A stretch of DNA of 64,000 nucleotides from Defluviitaleaceae bacterium (lineage in GTDB: Bacteria > Bacillota > Clostridia > Lachnospirales > WRBF01), in the NCBI GenBank assembly GCA_009784685.1, contig WRBF01000001.1:1-64000 (forward strand), in the 5' to 3' direction. Position 1 is the first letter of the stretch; each line of letters starts with the position of its first letter. This document shows positions 1-7,801 of this stretch, piece by piece. The notes beneath the pieces were generated by a model. That model ran no database searches, was not told where the DNA came from, and saw only the letters and a program-made list of their open reading frames with translations. Position numbers and translations under genes: made by a program.

Positions 1-260
1 ATTCTCGGTCTTGGTGTACGGCTAGTACGACCTGCGACCTCAAATTTCGAATAAACGAATTTTTAGCGGCTTTAGGTCGGAGAGTTTTGAGTCGGAAATT
101 TTTATTCCTGCCACGAAAAGAGATCGCAGCCTTACCAATGTAAGGCAAGGGCTGTCAGTACTTTTGTCTACGACAAAAGCGGCTGTGCCGCCGGGCTTCT
201 TCCCGGTACGCATTGACAAAGGCAGGGATAAAAATTTCCAACTCAAAACCGTGTTGTACA
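1..260. repeat. Dense multi-hairpin structured element (partial at window edge)
   Basis: The arms at 84-112 and 221-249 form an inverted repeat of about 29 bp with only two non-Watson-Crick positions. They enclose four short, nearly contiguous hairpins: 129-146 (gcctta/taaggc), 161-179 (cttttgtc/gacaaaag), 179-191 (gcggc/gccgc) and 191-206 (ccggg/cccgg). Further stems lie outside the arms at 16-28 and 35-79. The segment looks richer in G+C than the neighbouring genes and has no recognisable gene. The 73-aa ORF of the track (minus, 40-261) runs through these repeats, has no family resemblance I know and is probably a shadow. The element may be an interspersed repeat or a structured RNA, and it may continue left of the window. 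No second copy was seen here. Confidence 0.6.
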
Positions 261-293
261 TTGTATTGCAAGGGTAGTAATAGTAAGTAATAT

Positions 294-327
294 AGTGACA
301 TATGCAACACTTGCCGCATATGTCACT
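294..327 (-). terminator. Terminator-like hairpin downstream of the 565-aa gene
   Basis: A perfect 12-bp inverted repeat (agtgacatatgc / gcatatgtcact) with a 10-nt loop lies 14 nt beyond the stop of the minus-strand gene at 342. Its position fits an intrinsic terminator. No clear U-run follows on the minus strand, so it could instead only protect the 3' end of the mRNA. Confidence 0.45.
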
Positions 328-341
328 CTTTGATTAAATTA

Positions 342-2039
342 CTAGAATAATTCCCCTAAATTACGAGTAATTATTTCCTCAATATCTGATATCAACATGT
401 TTCTAAGAGCTCTTGGTCTTTGAGGCATATCAACTCTGCCGCTGAATCTTCTAATAGTGATTCTCGCATCACCATCTGAAAGATTAATTGTCCTTGGACC
501 ATCCCAACGGTCATTTAAACGCACCGACGATAAATATGCAACAATATTACGTGCTGGCGTTAATCCAATATTACCTCTAAGTGTAGCTTCACTGCCCCAT
601 TCAGACCATTCACTCCATCCTTCTTGAGACCATTCCGCCATCATGTCTTCCCAAAAATAACCCATCTCTTCTTGCAAATTGGCTAGCTCTTCTTCTGAAA
701 TATCACCAAAAATATCTTCTATAGACATTGGCTCTCTAAAGCTTCTCCAAGAGGAGATGGAGTTATATCTCATTAAGAAATTATTCGTACTGTTTTCGGT
801 GTTCCAGTCGATAGTAAACCTTATGACATCGTTATGTTCAGAAGACCACCATCTAGAGCTGTTTTCGATAACAAGCTCACTTCTGAAATGATTTGTTCTA
901 ACGTTATTGCCAATTAACGAAATTTTCGTTGTATTTCTATCGCCAACGCTTGAAAAATGAATATGGTCAAGCATATTATCTCGCCCTAAAGCACCAAATT
1001 CAATTCTGTTACTGTAATCATTTGCCATAGTTATAACAACGCCGATATATATGCCGTTTGATTCAATAAATTCAAGTATCAAATCATCTCTAAATGGTTC
1101 AATATACTCAAGCTCTTCAAGCAATACTTCAAGCATATGCTCCGTGCCTCTTAAAGAAAACAGCCCAAATGGCATGAACCCTAAGCTATGCAAAGAATCA
1201 AAGTAAGCTGTGACGCCTTCATCATTCAAAATTAACGTGACTGCTTCGATTAAGAATTTGTTTAACTCTTCTGCGGGAACAACTACTCTTGTAACATCTC
1301 TTTCAACAGATATTCCATTAAATTCAAGTGCCCTGTATCCAACAGTAATTCTTGAACTTCTGAACAGATTTCTGTAAGCTGATTCAAGATTTTGAATTGT
1401 TTCAGCACTTAATTGATAATCTGAGCCATCAAATAGTAATCTGATAATGTTGTCATATGAAATATCATTATCAAAAAATCTGAGAAGCCATCCGGATACC
1501 CATGCTAAAGTCGTATCTTGATTTAATTCACTGAAAGCCTTTATGTCGTCAAATGGGTCATGCGCATTTAAAAATATACTGTCGTCAAAAAGTCTCAATA
1601 TAGCCCGGTCATTTGTAAAGTAGGCACCTAAATCAAGATAGAAGCCCAGAAAGTCATCATCTTCAAATTCATCCATTTCGACGGCTAAACCAAATGCTAA
1701 AGCTCTGTCCCAACGGCTGTTAGTTATATCAACATCAAACCTTGGCAATGGGAAATACCAACGGCTTTCACGATCTTGAAATGCATCAAGGTTTAATTCC
1801 ATACGTGCGTTAAAATCTTCTGCAAATAATTCACTTATACGAGAAATTAATTCGTTGTTTGTAACACTTTCAAGCTCAGAACTAAGTTCTCTTACAGTGT
1901 TTGAAAGAGTTAAATCAAAATGCAACTCAGGGCTTACTGACCTAATAATATCTGCCCTGCGGGAATATGCCAAAACTATAGAGCTGATTAAAATAACAGA
2001 AATCAACGTTAGGATCGAAAATTTGAAAAGTTTTCTCAT
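342..2039 (-). CDS. Exported protein of unknown function, paralogue of the neighbouring lipoprotein
   Basis: Product of 565 aa, function not recognised. Residues 1-24 are a signal peptide or membrane anchor (basic MRKLFK, then a hydrophobic run ending near VLAYS), so the rest should lie outside the membrane. It has no lipobox Cys. The body is rich in acidic and aromatic residues, with a Trp/Ser/Glu-rich stretch near 440-490. It aligns by eye with the upstream 484-aa lipoprotein: the N-terminal SELES region, the FGALG..NMLD segment and the C-terminal DGDARITI...RALRNM segment all have counterparts. The start is supported by AGGAGG 7 nt upstream. The two genes probably arose by duplication and may share a transcript. 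A substrate- or envelope-binding role is only a guess. Confidence 0.75.
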   Translation of the reverse strand: MRKLFKFSILTLISVILISSIVLAYSRRADIIRSVSPELHFDLTLSNTVRELSSELESVTNNELISRISELFAEDFNARMELNLDAFQDRESRWYFPLPRFDVDITNSRWDRALAFGLAVEMDEFEDDDFLGFYLDLGAYFTNDRAILRLFDDSIFLNAHDPFDDIKAFSELNQDTTLAWVSGWLLRFFDNDISYDNIIRLLFDGSDYQLSAETIQNLESAYRNLFRSSRITVGYRALEFNGISVERDVTRVVVPAEELNKFLIEAVTLILNDEGVTAYFDSLHSLGFMPFGLFSLRGTEHMLEVLLEELEYIEPFRDDLILEFIESNGIYIGVVITMANDYSNRIEFGALGRDNMLDHIHFSSVGDRNTTKISLIGNNVRTNHFRSELVIENSSRWWSSEHNDVIRFTIDWNTENSTNNFLMRYNSISSWRSFREPMSIEDIFGDISEEELANLQEEMGYFWEDMMAEWSQEGWSEWSEWGSEATLRGNIGLTPARNIVAYLSSVRLNDRWDGPRTINLSDGDARITIRRFSGRVDMPQRPRALRNMLISDIEEIITRNLGELF

Positions 2040-2083
2040 TTTTATTTCCTCCTAATTTTCATAAGCCGCCCCCGGAAAGAGGG

Positions 2084-2128
2084 GTTACGGCGGAAAATTT
2101 GTTGATGTATATTAATTTCCGCCGTAAC
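2084..2128 (-). terminator. Hairpin between the two paralogous exported genes
   Basis: A perfect 13-bp inverted repeat (gttacggcggaaa / tttccgccgtaac) with a 19-nt loop lies just downstream of the lipoprotein stop codon. Without a long U-run it could be a weak terminator, attenuator or mRNA-stabilising hairpin that sets different levels of the two paralogues. Confidence 0.4.
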
Positions 2129-2136
2129 TTTAGATA

Positions 2137-3591
2137 CTACATAAATGCAAATACTAAAGGCATTATTAACATTTCGATGTCAAACATTGACATATCTCTT
2201 AAAGGTCTTAAATTCGTTGGAACATTTATTGCTTGACCAAGATCACTGATCGTTATTTTGAAATCTCCGTCACTAAATGTTATAGTTTCCCCGCCTATGC
2301 GAGCAGACGATAAGGAGAATACAACGTCATTATTGTCAGATACTGCGAATGTTCCTCTAATATTTCCAAGGGCATGAAGATCAATAACAAAATTGTCATA
2401 AGATTGAGTCGTGTCCCATTCAAAACTGAACATAATAGTATCAAAGTCTGTACGAATTGTTACGTTGACTGAATAATTGTCTGTATTCACATTGCTGCCG
2501 GTTATAGAAAAGAAGAAAGAATCAAATCCATCAGGATCATCGAATGAAATATAGAAGTTATCAAGCATATTAACTTCCCCGATTGCTCCTATTTCAAATA
2601 CACTTCCATCAGGATCTTCAATACGGATTGCGATGTATCTTCCATCTCTTTCAATGAATTGAACAGCTATGTAACCACTCATTAAGCCGGATAATTCATC
2701 AATAGATGCGTGCATTTCATCCATCAACATAGCGTTGAATCCCATTGATTGATAAATTTCATCATCTAATATAACTTTTAAAGCATCAACAATAAATTCA
2801 TTTAATCTCGAACCATTTACTGCAATTGATGTTACTATTACATCTCCTTGAATTTGATCAAAGTCAACTGTTCTATCTTCAATTGTATAAACGAAACCTC
2901 TTGCTAATTCATCATAAAGTTCTTCAAGTCTATTCAGTGTGTATTCGCTTAAAGAGTCATTTGCAGCTAAGCCGCCGGAAGGTCCAATGAATAACTCGCT
3001 ATATGATAATCCGCTAATTCCCATTTCTTCAAGCATTGCAATATCAAGTTCACGTTCAAGTCCAAGACCGTTTGCGTTAGAAAACGCCATTAGATCATCA
3101 AAGAAATTAGAAGCACTGACAGAGATGTTTTCGCCTAAAAAGCTTACAATAACATCTGAATCCGTCAAGAAAAGCCCAATATCCATCATTTCTTGAACAT
3201 CTACGGTAAGAGCCAAAACTCTGTCTCTTAAACTGTTGCTTAAGTTTGAAGTTATTAAAGGCATTCCGGCATCAAAGCCCATGAAGCTATTAACATTAAG
3301 TAAAAGTTCAATATCAAATTCACCCGTTGCAAATATTTCGCCCATTTGTGCAAATACTCTGTTGTCACCAAGGCTCATAAGCTCTGATTCAAGATGACGC
3401 ATAGTGTATGCCCAAGTAGCGTTAAAATATTCGGCAGGGTTAGAACGGTCAACACTTCTGCGTTCAGCAGGTGCTGTGCCATTTGAGCCGCCTGTTTCTC
3501 CGGGTGTTGCACAAGCAGATAGCACTAAGATCATAACCATAACAAGTGCTATCATCATACTGATAAATTTCAAAGACCTTCTTCTAATCAT
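2137..3591 (-). CDS. Putative lipoprotein of unknown function
   Basis: Product of 484 aa. The N-terminus is a lipoprotein signal: basic MIRRR, a hydrophobic stretch and the lipobox LSAC, predicting lipidation at Cys26 or so and anchoring to the outer face of the membrane. A Gly/Ser/Thr/Asn-rich linker follows. The mature part is acidic and Met-rich, without known enzyme motifs. Its C-terminal half (FEIGAIGEVNMLD, FSDGDFKITI, LRPLRDMSMFDIE) matches the downstream 565-aa exported protein, so the two are tandem paralogues. The start is supported by AGGAGG 8 nt upstream. No function can be assigned. Confidence 0.75.
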   Translation of the reverse strand: MIRRRSLKFISMMIALVMVMILVLSACATPGETGGSNGTAPAERRSVDRSNPAEYFNATWAYTMRHLESELMSLGDNRVFAQMGEIFATGEFDIELLLNVNSFMGFDAGMPLITSNLSNSLRDRVLALTVDVQEMMDIGLFLTDSDVIVSFLGENISVSASNFFDDLMAFSNANGLGLERELDIAMLEEMGISGLSYSELFIGPSGGLAANDSLSEYTLNRLEELYDELARGFVYTIEDRTVDFDQIQGDVIVTSIAVNGSRLNEFIVDALKVILDDEIYQSMGFNAMLMDEMHASIDELSGLMSGYIAVQFIERDGRYIAIRIEDPDGSVFEIGAIGEVNMLDNFYISFDDPDGFDSFFFSITGSNVNTDNYSVNVTIRTDFDTIMFSFEWDTTQSYDNFVIDLHALGNIRGTFAVSDNNDVVFSLSSARIGGETITFSDGDFKITISDLGQAINVPTNLRPLRDMSMFDIEMLIMPLVFAFM

Positions 3592-3629
3592 TTTTTATTT
3601 CCTCCTAAGATGTTTTAATAAAGTTTTAT

Positions 3630-4406
3630 TTACGCTAATCCAAAACCCATAAAATTTGCTAGCTTTTTAATATCTGAACAAAGAGTTTTAAATTCATGAG
3701 GATTAAGAGATTGATGCCCATCAGATAGTGCCTTTTCAGGATTTGGATGAACTTCAATCATTAAACCGTCGGCTCCTGCAGCTACTGCCGCTTTGGAAAG
3801 TGGAGCTACATATTCTCTGACCCCTGCCGCATGGCTTGGGTCAACGATTATTGGCATATCTGACCTGCTTTTGATAACGGGCACAGCACTTATATCAAGC
3901 GTATTTCGAGTGCTAGTTTCGTAGGTTCGTATGCCTCTTTCGCATAGGATAACATTATAATTTCCTTCGCTTCTAATATATTCTGCGGCATTAAGCCATT
4001 CGTCAATCGTAGCAGCAATACCTCTTTTAAGAATTACAGGCTTACCTGATTTGCCTACAGCACGAAGCAAAGGAAAATTTTGCATATTCCTTGCACCAAT
4101 TTGCAAAATATCTACATACTTTGCAGTTTTTTCTATAAGGTTAGCATCAAGAACTTCGCAAATAGTAGGCAAACCTGTTTCCATTTTTGCCTCGTATATG
4201 TATTTAAGCCCTTCTTCTTCAATACCTTGAAAAGAGTAGGGGGACGTTCTTGGCTTGTAAGCACTGCCACGCAAGATATTTGCGCCCGATTCTTTAACAT
4301 AACGAGCAGCAGACAAAAATTGTTCCCTGTTTTCAACAGCGCAAGGTCCGCCGATTATAACGAAGCTTCCCCCGCCTATTATTATGTCATCGACAGTAAT
4401 CGACAA
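3630..4406 (-). CDS. aroF: 3-deoxy-7-phosphoheptulonate synthase (DAHP synthase, type I-beta)
   Basis: Joins phosphoenolpyruvate and erythrose 4-phosphate, the first step of the shikimate pathway, in the cytoplasm. Family motifs are visible: GPCAVE, KPRTSPYSFQG, QIGARNMQN, LKRG and VDPSHA, typical of the KDO8P-synthase-like type I-beta branch. The ORF track opens at an ATG at 4472 that has no ribosome binding site. A TTG codon at 4406 follows GGGAGG at 8-nt spacing and begins MSITVDDIIIGGG, which fits the family start, giving about 258 aa. The protein is only the catalytic barrel: the N-terminal ferredoxin-like regulatory domain of Thermotoga-type enzymes and any fused chorismate mutase are absent. 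Feedback control by that domain is therefore unlikely. It sits alone, with no other aro gene nearby. Confidence 0.93.
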   Translation of the reverse strand: MSITVDDIIIGGGSFVIIGGPCAVENREQFLSAARYVKESGANILRGSAYKPRTSPYSFQGIEEEGLKYIYEAKMETGLPTICEVLDANLIEKTAKYVDILQIGARNMQNFPLLRAVGKSGKPVILKRGIAATIDEWLNAAEYIRSEGNYNVILCERGIRTYETSTRNTLDISAVPVIKSRSDMPIIVDPSHAAGVREYVAPLSKAAVAAGADGLMIEVHPNPEKALSDGHQSLNPHEFKTLCSDIKKLANFMGFGLA

Positions 4407-4594
4407 ATAATTTGCCTCCCTCTTAAACCACCATCTTCTTAATAGTATATCGTATTTTTTCATATATTTCAACCAGAAAACAATATGAATTTTATGGAGT
4501 ATATAATATGTTCATGCCAACCGTCCCATAGCATCTATCATTATACCATATGAGTATTTAAAAATCTATCAGGTTTTGCTTGTATCCACACGCT

Positions 4595-4864
4595 CTAAGG
4601 GCTTGGCGTAAATGCCGTCGAACCTAATCCAAGCGGCACAACAAATACAAGTGTAGTCGTCGGGTTTATATGGATTGTTAGTTGAATTGAAGGGGCTTCT
4701 TTTCGTGTTCCTGCTGAAAACGATGTATCATAAGGGATTCCGGCAGATATAAGCAGGGATATTAATACGTTAAATCTACACATTGAAATAGGCTCGCCAT
4801 TCATAACTTGCCGGAATATGTCTATAGAAAACAATGACATTATTTGGTTATCGAATACAGACAT
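4595..4864 (-). CDS. Small protein of unknown function downstream of pxpC
   Basis: The track gives 139 aa from 5014, but that start lies inside pxpC. The internal ATG at 4864 follows GAGAGGGG at about 8-nt spacing and gives 89 aa (MSVFDNQIMSLFSIDIF...), ending TAFTPSP. I see no signal peptide, convincing membrane span or known motif; the C-terminal part is rich in Thr, Pro and Val. The gene lies 58 nt after the pxpC stop, in the same direction, and its ribosome binding site overlaps one arm of an inverted repeat. The ribosome binding site and length make a real gene likely. Function unknown. Confidence 0.6.
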   Translation of the reverse strand: MSVFDNQIMSLFSIDIFRQVMNGEPISMCRFNVLISLLISAGIPYDTSFSAGTRKEAPSIQLTIHINPTTTLVFVVPLGLGSTAFTPSP

Positions 4865-4868
4865 GATA

Positions 4869-4911
4869 AAAACCCCTCTCGTTATCAGTTTATGTACAAG
4901 TTTGGGGTTTT
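4869..4911 (-). promoter_or_regulatory. Inverted repeat covering the RBS of the small gene after pxpC
   Basis: On the minus strand AAAACCCC (4911-4904) can pair with GGGGTTTT (4876-4869) across a 27-nt loop. The 3' arm contains the GGGG of the ribosome binding site for the gene starting at 4864 and runs into a short U-tract. It could be a terminator after pxpC or a switch that hides the ribosome binding site. Confidence 0.4.
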
Positions 4912-4922
4912 GTGCGGAATTG

Positions 4923-5933
4923 TTAAAATACTTCTTCAACAACAATGTCATATGGTTTCCCATTGACTTTAACAAGAAAGTTATGCCTGTTTTTAGGGTG
5001 ATGTTCAATAGCATTAACCAAGCTATTTGTATTTTGCACTAAAATAGCGTGTGCTTCTTCAATCGATATGCCTTCAAACCGAATAATGTCTCCGGTTTTA
5101 GATTGAGCAACTATATGCAAGTCTGATGAAATAACAGTAGCTATTTTTGCGTAACCTCCTGCTGTTTGCCCGTCTTCCATAACAATAATTGGGTTGCCGT
5201 CGCCTGGTATTTGTATGCTTCCTGTAACTATTCCCTCGGAAATAATATCACTTCCGGATTTTGTTTCTATTTGAGGACCGTTCAATCTGTATCCCATTCT
5301 GTCAAACTGATTTGTTACTTGATAAGAGCTGTTAAGAAATGTCTCAATTCCGCTGTTAGTAAAAAAATCATCCTGCGGACCCAAAACTACTCTAACTGTA
5401 TATTCTCCCGTATAGGAATAAACTTGTTTTATACGATTTCCAATCAGTTCCCTAAGGGTTTTTGATGGTGCGCTTGTTGTGATGATATCAGACACTTTTA
5501 AAGCTCTGCCTTCATATCCGCCTATTCCTGCTCGTAAAAAAGTTGTTTTTGAATTCATAACAACGGGTACATCAATTCCACCGGCAAACGAGAGATACCC
5601 TCTGCATCCGGATTTTAGCATCCCAAAACTCAAAACACTTCCCTTTTTTATAAAGATGCTCTCCCACATAGGTACAGGATTGCCATCTATTTCAGGCGAA
5701 AACTCTGCCCCTGTAATAGCGATTACTGAATCAGACAAAAACCTCATGCTTGGGGCGGTTAGACTGAATTCCAACACAGCTGAATTTTCATCATTGCCAA
5801 CTAATATATTAGCCGTTTTGTATGCAAGTGAGTCCATTGCGCCTGACGAAGGTATTCCAAGTTTTCTAAACCCTTTGCGCCCTGAATCAACAACAATTGT
5901 TAAAATACCGGGAGTTATAATTTCAGCAGTCAT
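4923..5933 (-). CDS. pxpC: 5-oxoprolinase subunit PxpC (KipA-type, biotin-dependent carboxyltransferase fold)
   Basis: One of three subunits of the prokaryotic ATP-dependent 5-oxoprolinase, which opens 5-oxoproline (a damage product of glutamine and glutamate) to glutamate. The 336-aa protein has the KipA/AHS2 signature: GRKGFRKLGIPSSGAMD near the start, ITGAEF, GYLSFAGGIDVP, LGPQDDFF and VMEDGQTAGGYAKIATV. It follows pxpB by 15 nt and has AGGAG about 11 nt before its ATG, so pxpA, pxpB and pxpC form one operon. In Bacillus the homologues KipI and KipA also affect the sporulation kinase KinA; the full pxpABC set here points to the oxoprolinase role. Confidence 0.95.
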   Translation of the reverse strand: MTAEIITPGILTIVVDSGRKGFRKLGIPSSGAMDSLAYKTANILVGNDENSAVLEFSLTAPSMRFLSDSVIAITGAEFSPEIDGNPVPMWESIFIKKGSVLSFGMLKSGCRGYLSFAGGIDVPVVMNSKTTFLRAGIGGYEGRALKVSDIITTSAPSKTLRELIGNRIKQVYSYTGEYTVRVVLGPQDDFFTNSGIETFLNSSYQVTNQFDRMGYRLNGPQIETKSGSDIISEGIVTGSIQIPGDGNPIIVMEDGQTAGGYAKIATVISSDLHIVAQSKTGDIIRFEGISIEEAHAILVQNTNSLVNAIEHHPKNRHNFLVKVNGKPYDIVVEEVF

Positions 5934-5948
5934 AATTTATCTAGTCTC

Positions 5949-6620
5949 CTATTCTAGCCGGATGTATTCTTCGGGTGTTATTGATATAAATTGTATTAAA
6001 TCTCCCGCCTCATATAATATAGGCTTTTCACGATTAGGGTCAAACATTTTATATGGTGTCCTTCCGATCAACTGCCATCCGCCGGGGCTTTCTATTGCAT
6101 AAATTCCTGTTTGAGCTCCTGCAATTCCTACGCTTCCAGGTATAACTTTTGTTCTGGGAGATGTTAAGCGGGGAGCGTTTATTTTCTTATCAAGTTCACC
6201 TAAAAATGAAAATCCCGGCATAAAACCGAGCATGTAAATCAGATAAGGCTTTGAAGTATGAATTTTTACAACTTCCTGTGCTGTAATTCCATTAATTTCT
6301 GCAACAGACTCAATATCTGGACCAAATTCGCCGCCATAACAAACAGGAATTTCAATAATATTCGGATTTTTAATGTCTTTAGTGCACATATTTAGCTCAG
6401 ACTCTTTAAGCTTAGATACAAGCTCTGAATAAGAAATAACTAGAGGGTCATAGGTTATAGTCAGTGCTTTATACGACGGAAACGTCTCCGTAATTCCTTC
6501 AATTTTGGAAGAAATAACTGCACTTTGAAATGCCGTCACTGCTTTATTAAGCTCTTCTGAAATAGATTGTCCGAATTCAACTACGATTGCTTTGTCACCT
6601 AATGTTAAATATTTCGCCAT
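5949..6620 (-). CDS. pxpB: 5-oxoprolinase subunit PxpB (KipI-type)
   Basis: The 223-aa product is of the AHS1/KipI family, which works with PxpC and PxpA in ATP-dependent opening of 5-oxoproline. Supporting segments are LTLGDKAIVVEFG at the N-terminus, IPVCYGGEFGPDIE in the middle and MLGFMPGFSFLGELD...RTKVIPGSVGIAGAQTGIYAIESPGGWQLIGRTP near the C-terminus, the typical cyclophilin-like domain. Its ATG directly follows the pxpA stop (TAAATG), and the ribosome binding site AAGGAG lies inside the pxpA 3' end, so translation is likely coupled. Confidence 0.95.
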   Translation of the reverse strand: MAKYLTLGDKAIVVEFGQSISEELNKAVTAFQSAVISSKIEGITETFPSYKALTITYDPLVISYSELVSKLKESELNMCTKDIKNPNIIEIPVCYGGEFGPDIESVAEINGITAQEVVKIHTSKPYLIYMLGFMPGFSFLGELDKKINAPRLTSPRTKVIPGSVGIAGAQTGIYAIESPGGWQLIGRTPYKMFDPNREKPILYEAGDLIQFISITPEEYIRLE

Positions 6621-7388
6621 TTAAACAATCTCCTTTAACGCCGTCGGATGTATCCCCTCAGCCGCTAGCGCAGATTTAATTGCCGTAACAAACTCTACGG
6701 CTTCCGGGTTGTCACCATGAACACAAATCGAATGCGGTTCAAGGTTAATTGCTTCGCCTGTTAAACAAATAACAGTTTTATCCTTAACCATTTTAACGAC
6801 ACGCTTTGCGCACTGTTCAACATCATGAATCATTGCCCCTTTTATCCCCCGTGCAACTAAAGTGCCGTCTTTGTTATAAGCTCTGTCAGCAAAAACCTCG
6901 TTTGCGGCTTTAAGCCCTATGTCATTTGCCGCTCTAGTCATTTCGCTGTTTGCAAGGGCAAGGAATATGATAGTTTTATCTATTTCATAAATTGCATCAG
7001 CTATTGCTCGAGCAATATTATAATCAACCGCAGCCATATTATAAAGTGCGCCATGTGGTTTTACATGTTGAATTTTTTGACCCTTAGCTTTAGCAAAGGC
7101 CCAAAATGCGCCTATTTGATATTTAACATAAGCCTTTACTTCTTCAGTAGAAACAGCCATAGCCCTTCTACCAAAACCCAGTAAATCGGGCAAACCAGGG
7201 TGCGCTCCGACCATAACCCCGTTTTTAACCGCCATCTCGACAGTCTTTTCCATAACAACAGGGTCTCCCGCATGGTATCCGCAGGCAATATTTGCAGAGG
7301 TCACGTGTTTTAATATTTCATCATCATACCCTAACCTGTAATTGCCAAAACTTTCGCCTAAGTCTGAATTTATGTCAATCTGATACAT
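6621..7388 (-). CDS. pxpA: 5-oxoprolinase subunit PxpA (LamB/YcsF family)
   Basis: Catalytic-type subunit of the 5-oxoprolinase complex. The N-terminal [17 protein letters not shown] and the segments [39 protein letters not shown] and [11 protein letters not shown] are diagnostic of the LamB/YcsF family. The ORF track begins at a GTG (7403) that is itself part of the ribosome binding site. The ATG at 7388 follows GGAGG at 8-nt spacing and gives [11 protein letters not shown], 255 aa, so it is preferred. First gene of pxpABC; the upstream region to 7573 is a divergent promoter region shared with the 73-aa gene. Confidence 0.96.
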   Translation of the reverse strand: MYQIDINSDLGESFGNYRLGYDDEILKHVTSANIACGYHAGDPVVMEKTVEMAVKNGVMVGAHPGLPDLLGFGRRAMAVSTEEVKAYVKYQIGAFWAFAKAKGQKIQHVKPHGALYNMAAVDYNIARAIADAIYEIDKTIIFLALANSEMTRAANDIGLKAANEVFADRAYNKDGTLVARGIKGAMIHDVEQCAKRVVKMVKDKTVICLTGEAINLEPHSICVHGDNPEAVEFVTAIKSALAAEGIHPTALKEIV

Positions 7389-7573
7389 GTATAGTTCCTC
7401 CACAAAATTAATAAAAATAGTCTATCATACGGCTGTAATAGCTGTCAATGAAATGACGATATGACAAAATAGCAAATTCCATGTATCTACAATCAACTAT
7501 AGTTGAAATCAAAGATGATTTGTGATAGAATGTGCCCTGTTGCAATTATTAATAAATACCTAGGAGGAACAAA

Positions 7574-7795
7574 ATGAACCAAGAATCTGCAAAATCGTTA
7601 GAAGAAATGATGAACGAAAAACCTAAAAAGAAAGTAAACTGGTCAGCTTTCGTTGAATCTGATGCGGTTAACTTTTTTAACGCACACGAACTTGAAAAAA
7701 TGTCAATCGAAGATGGTAATGGAAATAAAGCAAAGCTTTCTCGCCAAAAAGATAACGCTATCAAAGTTGAATATTCATCAACTACGATTTTATAA
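7574..7795 (+). CDS. Small hydrophilic protein of unknown function
   Basis: Product of 73 aa, charged and lysine-rich, without a membrane segment or known motif (MNQESAKSLEEMMNEKPKKK...). The gene is well supported by TAGGAGG 7 nt before the ATG. It ends 6 nt before the rarD start, which lacks a clear ribosome binding site of its own, so the two genes are probably co-transcribed and translationally coupled. Function unknown. Confidence 0.75.
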   Translation: MNQESAKSLEEMMNEKPKKKVNWSAFVESDAVNFFNAHELEKMSIEDGNGNKAKLSRQKDNAIKVEYSSTTIL

Positions 7796-7801
7796 GTCAT
7801 A

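Noticed and set aside
40-261. 73-aa minus-strand ORF at the left edge as a gene
   Set aside because: It runs through a dense set of inverted repeats, has no clear ribosome binding site and matches no family I know; the reading frame is probably incidental to the repeat.
5479-6102. 207-aa plus-strand ORF over pxpC/pxpB
   Set aside because: Shadow frame of two well-supported genes, without a ribosome binding site or family match.
4923-7388. KipI/KipA sporulation inhibitor pair
   Set aside because: The full pxpA-pxpB-pxpC set in one operon is explained by 5-oxoprolinase; no evidence for a KinA-type target here.
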